A stretch of 34,891 nucleotides of DNA from Caecitellus pseudoparvulus. Taxonomy: Eukaryota > Bigyra: Bicosoecida. Numbering within the stretch: the first letter of the stretch is position 1; each line of letters begins with the position of its first letter. Made by a program: the position numbers and the translations under genes. The DNA lies in NCBI GenBank assembly GCA_965644315.1, contig CBFFRQ010000107.1, positions 1 through 34,891 of the forward strand, read 5' to 3'. Positions 19,286-28,173 of the stretch are shown in pieces. The notes under the pieces are model-generated. The model saw only the letters and a list, made by a program, of their open reading frames with translations. It searched no databases and was not told the DNA's origin.

Positions 19286-21758
19286 ATGGACCAGGCCATT
19301 TTCGCGGCGTCGCCCACGGCCCTTCCAGCGCCGTCTCCGCCTCTGAACTTGCAACAAGGGCCGTTCCTGATTAAAGTTTCTTCGTCTGACGCCCGTCACT
19401 GCGTGCTTTGTGCGCGCCGGAGGCAAGAGCAGGCTGTGGGGCTGCTTGCCTCGCAGGGTCGCTCCTCTGGAGCTGACCTCGTGACCAGGACACACTACTA
19501 CTGTTTGCGAACAGGGTGTCACTGGCGAGGGAAGAATCCCAGTAACTTCTCCAACCACCGATGTGGGCATGCGCGGGCCATGAAGCTGGCGGCAGGTGCG
19601 TGGCGTGGTGGTGCCTCAAACAGGCGTTTCGCCCAGCTGCGCAGCCAGCACGTTGAGCCTCCCTGCGGCGCAGAATCGGGTGCCTCACACCATGTAGTGG
19701 TAGAAATGCCTAAACCTTCGCCAGAAGTTGTGGTTTCCGATCCATGTGCGTGTGAAAGCGCCTTGCTTGCCGCGCCACAGCGTCACGGCAATGGTGCTGC
19801 CTCTGCGCAGGCACTGGCTCTGGCTCTGGAGGCGATGCAAGCCCAGCCATGGACCCCCCCCGCTCCAGCGGCGAGTGGATGCTGTATCCACGGGCCATCG
19901 CAGACATGGCTGAAGAGTTCTTCCGCCGAGGCCTTCCAGGCGGCCAGGGCACCACTTGGTTCACTCAAGCCATCGACTGCGCCCAAGCCATGGTGCGGGC
20001 CGGTGCAGCTGCGGCCAGTCGGCTGCTGCTGGACGCCGCGCCTGTCGGCGACGAGTTCGTCCAGCAGTGCACCAAAGACGACGTAGCTCCTGAGTGCCTC
20101 CCTGAGGCTCCCTCTGACATGATCGTGCCTCCCAGCGCGGCTGCCCTGGCTGGCTCAGTGGGCTCAGTGCTGGGCATGCTCATGGCATCCCCCGCGCAGC
20201 CTGTGACTCTGGGACTGCCTGGGGCGACCGTCATGGCCACCCGTGCAGCGATAAGCCGGGCTAGGCTGCCGCCCCAGCATGGAGAAGGGGTGCTGATGGC
20301 CTTCCCTGACAACCCTGCTGAGCCGGGCGTCGTGTCAGCGCTGCGAGATGGGCAAGGCTCCGTCGACGCCGCACTGAGAAAGGATGCCACTGAGAAGCAA
20401 GGCAACATGCTGTACAGATACATCGAGCCTTGTGAGGATATGGAGGGCAAGGCGGGCACCCTGGCAGGCACAACACACGCCGTCACAAGGGACTCCTGGG
20501 CTGTGCAGCCTGCCGCGAATGCTGCCCTGGCAGGCTCACTGTACGAGCACTACATCCCCACCGGGAAGCAGCCCGTCACCCTGGACGTCCAGCCAGTGGG
20601 CCTCGCTGCAACCCACCCAGCCTATGGCGAGCAGTCATCCTTCCTCCCTCGCCCTCCTGGCCCATGCCCCAGCAAGACTGTGCCGTGGAGCCCAGACGGC
20701 CACAGCCTGCCAGCCAGTGAAGCATACCAAGCAGCTGCAGCCGCAGCACGGTTGCGCTTCGAAGTCGCGGTGGCCGCACAAGCTGGCAGGCCGGCCCAAG
20801 TAGGAGACCGACCCATCCCTGCAGAGGTCCAAGCGGACCTGGACCAAATGGAAGCGGACCTGAAGGGAAGCATGGCGCACCCCTCCATGCGCACCGAACT
20901 CACAGTTTTATCCGTAAGCAGGAAGGGCTGGACTGATGTGCGACAGCAGCTGCCATGGGGTACCTGTCCCAAGGCTGGCAGCTGCGACGGCACGTGCAAG
21001 TGGACGACCAATGGCTCCTACAGCGCGAAGCAGTGTCTGTTCACCGGATTCAAGGGAGTTCAGCCTGTAACAAAGGCGACTCTGCTCTGCAGAAGCCATC
21101 GATTTGCTGTCACAGTGGGGTCGCGATCCTTTTGGAGGGTCAGGCACCAGCTGTACCCCGACGTTCTCCCAGATGGATCGCCCCCACCTGGCATGGAGGG
21201 CCGCAGGCTGGTCCTTTCCATACCATGCGCGATCGCTGGCACCATTCTAATGGACGAGGCTGCTGCTACGAGTCTGTGGGAGAACTACGTCGCGCACCGT
21301 CGGGAAGGCATGGTCAAGGTGCAGAAAGCCTTCTGGCGAGACCTCATGCGGCCCTTCGAGGACAAAGTAGACTCCTGGAAAGAGAAGCTGTTCAAGAAGC
21401 ACGCCTCTCTCGGTGAATGCCCTGAGGTGAAACATGCGCTGGCCCAAGCCGTGCGCCGAGCCAGAAAGCATGTTGTGGGCAACGTGCGATCCAGCACGAG
21501 TGTGAAGGCTCTGCGTGATGCCATCCTGCACATCTACCATGCCGCTGTCAAGCCGCATGTGGAGGGGTACCTGCAGGCCCTTGCACGCTTCGCTGACACC
21601 ATCAGCGTGGACTGGACCTTTGCATCTTCGGCCCGGGTGCAAGTCGCGGGCCCACAGCCACTGCGCAGGGCCAGAGCTGAGCGAGCGAGTCCACAGCACG
21701 AGCTGGGCGAGGAAGAGCCTGAAGATGAGCTGGATGGGGAAGAAGGCAGTGACTGTGC

Positions 21759-21813
<55 letters not shown>

Positions 21814-23514
21814 GAGGGTGCAGAGGAGGAAGCCTGTGTGGGCAGAAGAAGCCGGGCCACGCGGGCCACACGCAAGACCCGGTGGCGAATAGCTCCCTGC
21901 ATAGCCACGGTTGTGGGCCGGTACGGCTTCATCCTACAACCTCCAATGTTCACGGGCTACGAGAGCGCGGCAAACTTGGCCTGGGTCCTGGGCTTAGTGC
22001 TGTGCAGGCTGAAGGGGCACTTGCGGGAGCGCGGCCCGGCGGCGTCCCACCCCAGCGTCATCACAGTGGACAACCTCAGAACCCACCAGCACGCCCTGCA
22101 GGCAATCATCGATGTGCACTTCCCACTTCTACCGAAAGGCGTGGTGCGGTTCGCCGTGGACCCGTGGCACTTCGCCAGACGCGTGGCCAAGGCCACTGCC
22201 AAGCGAGCCATGCACCAGGATGGTCCACTCTTCATCAAGCTGTGGTTCGACACAGTGGAGTGGATCCGAACACCTGCACTGGGCGTGGTGTCCCCCAAAC
22301 TGCTCCTTCCAGAGGATGCCATTGCTCGGCAACGAGCCGCCTTGAGCTCTGCTGAGCCTGCCGACATCCAGGGCTTCATCGACTGCGCCTGCCGCATCTT
22401 GCGACGCAAGTCCCTGTCAGACTCCCAAAAGACACAAGTCCGAGAATTCCTCACAGCCTATGGGTGGGCCCTGTATGGCCCAGGGCGTGCAGTTGGGGCT
22501 GCCGCAAGGCTTCGCAAGCACGTCCCCCTCGCTCTGGCTGCTGCCTGTGCCACTGCAGCAGGCATGCTGCTCCGTCGGTGCCAAGGAGATCACTTCACAC
22601 CAACTCAGGCTGGGCTGCACCCGAGCGGGGTGCCCATTCTTCCCCTTCACATTGGGCCCTGCACTCACAAACAGGCCTCAGCGGCACTGGAACGAACTGC
22701 AAGCCTGTTTCGCCAGGTGTGGGCGCCTCAATCGCGGGGTGGCGCAGGCACTGCCGTGCAAGGCCGCATCACACGCGGCATCCTGGATCCCAAGTCCTCC
22801 TTTCCCGCCGTTCGTGCTCGGGTCAAGGCGTCATTGCAGAACGATGTGGGGATTCAAGACTTGCTTGATGGGCGTGACGCGGTGCACGGCGCCACCACCA
22901 CAGGGGGCAATGAGAGCCTGCACTCAGGCATGCGGCACATGGTGTCAGCAGGCACATCCACTCGCCCGGATGTCGCTGAGACAAACCTCACGCTGTACTG
23001 GCTGGAGAAGAACCAGGCCACTGCTGCCAAGTTGCTGTCCACGTGTGCGAGCGATGAATGCCGCCAGGAAGAGACACACAGCAAGTCTCAAGACGTTGCA
23101 GCCACTCTGGAGCTTTGCTCTGTACTGGTTGGTGATGTAGGTGGCCTTGCTCGAGGTACCCTGACAGCAGCCTTGCAGAGCTGCCCGGATGCGCCTGCCC
23201 CGACCACATTCGAGGAAGTCAAGGCCTCTGGCCTGCCACTGTACCACAAAGCCACCTCATCCGTCACGCCAGAGGTTGAAGAAGACATTCGCCGACTGCT
23301 CAGGGAGAAGAGGGAGACTCAAGAGGCCAAGACTGCCAGGTACAGCCCCAACACGGCAGCGCGCCGCATCGCCTCCGCTGCTCACGCCACTGTCGGCCAG
23401 GTCGAGCGAGTGGCCAGCAAGGTGCAGCGAGAAGAAGAGCAGTTTGTCCAGCGGGAGAAGCGAGCAAGGCATCATGGTCTCAGTTCGCCGAGTGCCAAGC
23501 GTGTGCGCCGCTAA
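19286..23514 (+). CDS. DDE-type transposase, one frameshift at a C7 run
   Basis: Two plus frames, 19286 to about 19855 and about 19849-23514, overlap at a run of seven C (19853-19859). Shifting there fuses them into roughly 1,409 residues. The N-terminal part has a zinc-binding-like Cys/His cluster (HCVLCARR, YYCLRTGCHW, NHRCGHAR). The second frame has another cluster (CPKAGSCDGTCKW, CRSH). Its likely catalytic residues are D588 in SVDWTFAS, D741 in TVDNLRTHQHAL (or D771 in VDPWHFARRV) and E1022 in GGNESLHSGM. The IDxTF, then DN..H..A, then DxxHF, then NES.HS order resembles MULE/ISL3-type DDE transposases, but the superfamily is uncertain. An acidic (Ser-Asp)n insert separates the first two aspartates. 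The protein would bind the terminal repeats and catalyse cut-and-paste movement in the nucleus. Stop TAA. Autonomy depends on whether the C7 shift is real. Confidence 0.75.
21760..21813 (+). repeat. GACAGC hexanucleotide microsatellite encoding Ser-Asp repeats
   Basis: About nine tandem GACAGC units in frame inside the transposase encode an acidic Ser-Asp run. They fall in a region already rich in Glu and Asp, between the first and second putative catalytic aspartates, so this is a flexible insert. Hexamer gain or loss would keep the frame. Confidence 0.85.
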
Positions 23515-24149
23515 GGGCTGGAGCAGGGCCACCGGCTCTCCCGCTGGGTGAAGGGAGTTTCATCCACACACAGACCAGCCACGACCCCGAGGCTAGACGC
23601 GTGGTATGAGAGACTTGCAGAATAGTTCAAAGTATTTTCAAATCACCTACATGTTGTAGACCTCTCAGCTGCTCAGAACCGGTAGAGTGCAGCCCTATGC
23701 AGAGATATCGCAGGCCTCGTGGATTGTCGTGGTGAAGCAAAGCGAAACGCCACACCTGCACTGTGCAGCGCTCTCTGGCGGGAGAGAGACAACCCACGGG
23801 CACGCTTTGGATAGGAACACTTCCGTAAATCTATTAGGATTGTATGCAGCACAAAGTTTTGGAAATTTCGTCTTCTGTTGGGGCATTATCTCCATGAAGC
23901 GTTGCAAAGCCGTAAAAAGACCTTGTCGCCGTCTCCAAGCCGGGTCACGAAGTGTTACGTTTTGGACTTGCCCATGATGGATTACAGCGATGGTGCAGGT
24001 CGCCGCGACCAGCACTCAACACACTTGAAACGCAGCGAGGCTACTGGCTTTGTGAGGCCCCCTACGCGCCCCTGGACTGGCGTCTGAGGTTCGCACGAAC
24101 CACTGCAATGTGCCTCATTCGCGCACATGATCATTGGGCACCGCACCAA
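23515..24149. other. 3' non-coding part of the transposon
   Basis: After the transposase stop there is about 630 bases before the right inverted repeat. A 106-codon minus-strand frame (23695-24015) exists but matches nothing I recognise. The segment is less GC-rich than the transposase gene and probably holds its polyadenylation region and sub-terminal binding sites. Confidence 0.5.
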
Positions 24150-24178
24150 TTTTGCCCATTTCCAGTATATTCCCATGC
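24150..24178 (-). repeat. Right terminal inverted repeat of the transposon
   Basis: Inverted match to 19134-19162 with a single mismatch. Non-element DNA with the 3' flank of the next gene resumes immediately to the right. Confidence 0.9.
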
Positions 24179-24369
24179 ACACGGGCAGCAAGCAGCTCTG
24201 GAAACTCAGCAGTCTCAGTACGCCCACCCTGACCTCATCCACCCACAATGCGCCAAGCAGCCATCTGTGTTCAATGTGCATTGCCTTCACACAGCCCACC
24301 AGGTACACAAGGGTCAGCCGATCCGCACACCAGCTTCCCACCGCAGCCGCTGAGCAAACTTGACACAAC

Positions 24370-27300
24370 TCAGTCTTTGGGCTGCAGGTTCTTGATGGCG
24401 TCGGCGATGCGCTGCTTGAGCGCAGTGGCCTTTTCCCTGAGCTGTTTTGCCACTTGAGAAGGGCCTGTTCCTGCCGCCAGGCCCAGGCCGCCGGCCAGGG
24501 GCATGGCGGAGTTGACCACTGCGCCAAAGGTGCTGCCGCCCGACATGGCCTGCACGCCCAGCAGGATGAAGACGAGCATGATGACGAGCAAGACCACAAG
24601 CACCATGAGGCTGTACAACAAGACGTCCCACGAGAGGCCCATGGCTGAGAGGGCTGCTTCGGTGATTTCCCGCAGCAGGATGTGGATGCCAGCCTTGAAC
24701 TCCTGGCGGTCCAGCACGTTGTCCGACTCGATGACGTCCAGAGACGCGAAGATGCGCTTGGCCCGCTCGTTGGTCAGGGGCAGTGACGCATTGGCAGTGA
24801 AGTCCACGAACTCGTCGAAGGAGATGCCGCCGCCGTCAGTGTCAAAGGCGTCGTACAGCAGGTCGATGGCTTGGTCGGACAGGCGCCCGTTGACGAGGGG
24901 CAGGGAGGCGAACTTGTTGGCGAGCTTGGTCTTGGCACCCGCCACGACGTTGTCCATGGCTGCCTTGGCCTTGTCCTTGGCAGCGTCCAGGGCCACCTTG
25001 GCCGCTGCAGTTGCCGCAGCAGTGGCGGCAGAGGCGGCAGCGCCGGGGGATGAGGTGTCCACCCCAGCCCGCTGCAGCTGCTCCACGAGGCCAGTGATGG
25101 TGTTGATGATGGTCTCCAGGCGGTCCTTGTTGAAGCCGCCGAACTGCAGGGCCAGCTTGCGCGCGCCGGAGATGTCTCTGCGCGACAAGGACAGGATGGC
25201 GTCCACGATGGCCAGGGCGCCGTGCTGCTCCACCGGCACCACACTCTCCAGCAGCTGCATGATATGCTCTTGCCGCTTCCCCAGCTCCTCCGCCACCGCC
25301 TTGCTCACTGCCAGCGCCTTCTTGGCAGAGCTGCCGCTGGTGGAGCCCGCTGCAGACACGGCCGCCGCAGCCGCCGCGCCACTCTGCCCTGCGGTTTGTG
25401 CTTGGGACGCGACAGAGGCAGCTGAGCCAATGACGGACTCAGCCTGTGACGCAGCGGCATTGGAGACGTCTTCCAGGGCACGCAGACGGGCCTGCATGAG
25501 CGCGATGAAGTGCTGGATGACGCCGAGGGCAGCCACAAGCTTGGGCTCGTTCTGCACCAGCGCCTGCACGAAGACGGGAATAGTGGTGAGGAGCTCACCA
25601 GGGTTGCCGCGAAGGAGGATGCCGCCCAGCGTAACGGCCAGGAACTTGGGGTCACGCAAGCGCTTGGCGAAGATCTCGTCGCCACTGCCCTGTGACAGGA
25701 AGTCCGTCACCATGCCCAGGGATGACAGGGCGCCTTGTGCCTGGGAAATGCCGCCTGAAATAGCCCCTGCCGCGCTGCCCACAGCTCCCAGAGCAGAGTC
25801 CCGCGCACCCATGATGTCCGCACTGAGCAGGGAGGACAAGTTGGCGCCGCCCACCATGCTGCTGGCGGCGTCCTGCGCCTGGCCCGCTGCTGCGCTGGCA
25901 GACGCGCTAAGCGCAGCCAGAGGCGCGGCCACCGACGTCGCGATGCCATTTGAGACTTGTGACGCGGCGAACTTGACCACCGCCATGGAGGCCTGTGCAG
26001 CCTGCGACACCTGCCCCTTGCGGGACCGGGCCGCCTTGCCTGACGTGTCGCGCTGCAGGACCGCCTGCACCTTATCCACTGGCCCCAGCAGGCCCATGGC
26101 AGACTCGATGGAGGATAGAGACACGCTCTGCAGCAGCTTCACCTCTTCGAAGCTGGTCAAGCCGGGAGGCAGCTCGTGGCCTCCTTGGGACACATCCCTG
26201 ACCCGCTGCACGATGGCCTCGGCGACAGGCTTGGGAAGGCGTCGCAGGAGGACGCGGATGAGGGAGTTCCGGATGCTCTCGTTGTGCAGCAGAGTAAGCT
26301 GCACGGTGTTTTGAGTCAGCATGACGCGGGGAATGCCAAGGATGCGGCAGAGGCCCGTCGCGACGTCGCCTTGCATGAGGGAGAAGAAGCCGATGAGGAC
26401 GCGGTCCACCTCTGGCAGGACAAAGGCCGGGTTGGCGCCCCACACAGCCCTGGACAACAAGCGCACAGAAGCGCCCTTCACGCCAAAGTACTTCTCCATC
26501 GTGCGGTTGGACATGCCCTGCAGGGACTGCAGTGGGTGCAAGCCCACCCCCACACTCCACCGCTGTGCCGCCTGCAGCACAGGCAGCACTTGTTCCAGCA
26601 ACCAAGGCCGGCGGGTGGTCTCTTCGTCCCCGCGGTCGCCGGAAGATGCCACCACAGCTGCAAGGGCAGGGCCGGCAGCCCGTGCGACGGGGAGAATACG
26701 CAGCAGTTCCTCAGCAGGCGGCAAACGCCCTGTCACGAACTTCAGGATGGTGCTGAGCACAAGGGCCGTGGCGCGCACAGGCTTGGCCTCACCGCCGACG
26801 TCGTCGTCTTCCTCCCTGCAGAAGGGGATGTTGCTGAAGCGGGCAGACTCCACACGCGTCAGCAGCTTCAGAGCCCTGTCCAGGTCAATGCAGGCGCTGT
26901 CCCGCGTCAAGTCCAGTCCCGCCTCGGCGGAAGCACGGGCAAGGTCGTCGCGGACAGCCAGAGACTTGACAGCTGCCGCGGCATCGTGGGAGGACAGAGT
27001 GCGCATCTCGTCTTCGTCGATCATCAGCTGCACCGTCGCAGAGCTGCTGCGAGCATCGCCCACCAGGCGGTGGAACTGGTTCGTGTGTTCCTCCTGCTTC
27101 TTGGCGAACTTGTCGCTCATCTCTGCCTCCACAAACTCGTCCAGGCGGTCTCGCTGCGAGTACAGGTCAGACACAAACGCCATCTGCATGCGCATGGCAT
27201 CGTGCACGGGAAGGTTGGCGCCGTTCACTGCCTCCACCATGTCCAGGCGCAGCTCCTCAGCCACGGCCTGGGACGTGAGCAACTCCCCTATGGGGCGGTA

Positions 27301-28173
27301 ACCTGCCATGGCCCGCGCATTCATGTACTTCATCTGGACGCGGTGCACGTGGAAGCGGCAGTGGAACTTGCCCCGCATGACGCTGACGGAAAAGGCGGGG
27401 TAGATGGGCATGCCTTGCAGGTCCAGGTTCTTGAAGGCGACGCCCATGGGTGCGTCGAAGTTCCTGTTCAGACCGAAGGTCATGGTGCGTTTGTCGTAGT
27501 CCACGGCGCAGCTGATGATGTCACCGTTCTCCCACTCACTGCCGAAGGAGCCGTCATCCCCGCCATTCCACTTCTTCCGACGCTGGCCGTCCCAGGCCCA
27601 CGAGTTGGGGTCGTCGCCAACGCCATTGTTGCGCTTGGTCGTGAAGGCGTTGTTCACCCAGCCCACCTGCAGGTACCGGTCTCGCCCAGAGAACACCTGC
27701 AGCTCGTAGTAGTACCTGCCTGACGTCACCGCTGCGCCTGGGATGGCCACTGTGGGGAACGAGGACGCCTTGCTGGTGTTTAGGGAGAACCACACACGGC
27801 CACTGCTGTCCCCCATGAACAGCCCATCGATGCCCAGGATCTGGTACTTCCGCCTGCCAGACACCATGGGCAGGGGGCGCGTTGGCCCGCCAGCGTTGAA
27901 CTCGGGCGCATACTTGCTCTGCAGCACCTTGCGGCTCTCGCTGCCCGCATACCGCAGCGCGTCATCGCTGTCGTCCATGACTGCAAAGTCAAAGTAGTCC
28001 TCCGCCTCTGCCACCTGGTCGCCGCCCTTGGGCGACATGGTCGAGCCTCTTCGGGGGTGTCCCTTAGAGTCCGGTGAGCCGAAGCCCTTCTTCTTGCTCT
28101 GCCCTGTCAGCAGCCGCATGGTACTCATCTTCAGCATGGCGTCCTCCTTGTGTTCGTCCAGGTCATCATCGTC
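24370..28173 (-). CDS. SPRY / EF-hand / C-terminal membrane-anchored protein (3' part of a larger gene)
   Basis: From the ATG at 28137 the frame encodes 1,255 residues ending in TGA. It stays open above that ATG through an acidic DDDDLDEHKED stretch. Near the N-terminus is a SPRY-like domain (YYYELQVFSGRDRYLQVGW, NGDIISCAVDYDKRTMTFGL), usually a protein-binding module. A long helical region rich in Ala and Ser follows. Next is an EF-hand-like motif (FDTDGGGISFDEF) whose loop is one residue shorter than the canonical twelve, with a degenerate partner (LDVIESDNVLDRQEF). One transmembrane segment (LMVLVVLLVIMLVFILLGV) lies near the C-terminus. The upstream frame ending at 28131 can be joined by a 68-base phase-0 intron (28174-28241, GTGGGT to GGTGAG), so this is probably the 3' part of one large gene. 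Role inferred: membrane-anchored, possibly calcium-responsive scaffold. Confidence 0.75.
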   Translation of the reverse strand, partial: DDDDLDEHKEDAMLKMSTMRLLTGQSKKKGFGSPDSKGHPRRGSTMSPKGGDQVAEAEDYFDFAVMDDSDDALRYAGSESRKVLQSKYAPEFNAGGPTRPLPMVSGRRKYQILGIDGLFMGDSSGRVWFSLNTSKASSFPTVAIPGAAVTSGRYYYELQVFSGRDRYLQVGWVNNAFTTKRNNGVGDDPNSWAWDGQRRKKWNGGDDGSFGSEWENGDIISCAVDYDKRTMTFGLNRNFDAPMGVAFKNLDLQGMPIYPAFSVSVMRGKFHCRFHVHRVQMKYMNARAMAGYRPIGELLTSQAVAEELRLDMVEAVNGANLPVHDAMRMQMAFVSDLYSQRDRLDEFVEAEMSDKFAKKQEEHTNQFHRLVGDARSSSATVQLMIDEDEMRTLSSHDAAAAVKSLAVRDDLARASAEAGLDLTRDSACIDLDRALKLLTRVESARFSNIPFCREEDDDVGGEAKPVRATALVLSTILKFVTGRLPPAEELLRILPVARAAGPALAAVVASSGDRGDEETTRRPWLLEQVLPVLQAAQRWSVGVGLHPLQSLQGMSNRTMEKYFGVKGASVRLLSRAVWGANPAFVLPEVDRVLIGFFSLMQGDVATGLCRILGIPRVMLTQNTVQLTLLHNESIRNSLIRVLLRRLPKPVAEAIVQRVRDVSQGGHELPPGLTSFEEVKLLQSVSLSSIESAMGLLGPVDKVQAVLQRDTSGKAARSRKGQVSQAAQASMAVVKFAASQVSNGIATSVAAPLAALSASASAAAGQAQDAASSMVGGANLSSLLSADIMGARDSALGAVGSAAGAISGGISQAQGALSSLGMVTDFLSQGSGDEIFAKRLRDPKFLAVTLGGILLRGNPGELLTTIPVFVQALVQNEPKLVAALGVIQHFIALMQARLRALEDVSNAAASQAESVIGSAASVASQAQTAGQSGAAAAAAVSAAGSTSGSSAKKALAVSKAVAEELGKRQEHIMQLLESVVPVEQHGALAIVDAILSLSRRDISGARKLALQFGGFNKDRLETIINTITGLVEQLQRAGVDTSSPGAAASAATAAATAAAKVALDAAKDKAKAAMDNVVAGAKTKLANKFASLPLVNGRLSDQAIDLLYDAFDTDGGGISFDEFVDFTANASLPLTNERAKRIFASLDVIESDNVLDRQEFKAGIHILLREITEAALSAMGLSWDVLLYSLMVLVVLLVIMLVFILLGVQAMSGGSTFGAVVNSAMPLAGGLGLAAGTGPSQVAKQLREKATALKQRIADAIKNLQPKD

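Larger units (their letters stand above)
19139..24173 (+). mobile_element. DNA transposon of about 5 kb with inverted repeats and DDE-type transposase
   Basis: Bases 19134-19162 and 24150-24178 are inverted copies with one mismatch in 29 (core AATATACTGGAAATGGGCAA). If the palindromic CATG at both ends (19135-19138 and 24174-24177) is a 4-base target duplication, the element spans 19139-24173. It carries one long plus-strand transposase frame, opposite to the surrounding genes. Its GC content resembles the host's. It interrupts the fibronectin/GCC-like gene. The nearly identical ends suggest a fairly recent insertion. The superfamily is not settled. Confidence 0.85.

Noticed and set aside
21760-21813. 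GACAGC array as a possible CRISPR or centromeric repeat
   Set aside because: It is a simple in-frame hexanucleotide microsatellite coding Ser-Asp, with no spacers.
26176-27723. Long plus-strand frames opposite the SPRY gene (also 24503-26314 and 26321-27301)
   Set aside because: They are antisense shadows produced by GC-rich codon use. The minus-strand protein has recognisable domains and the plus frames have none.
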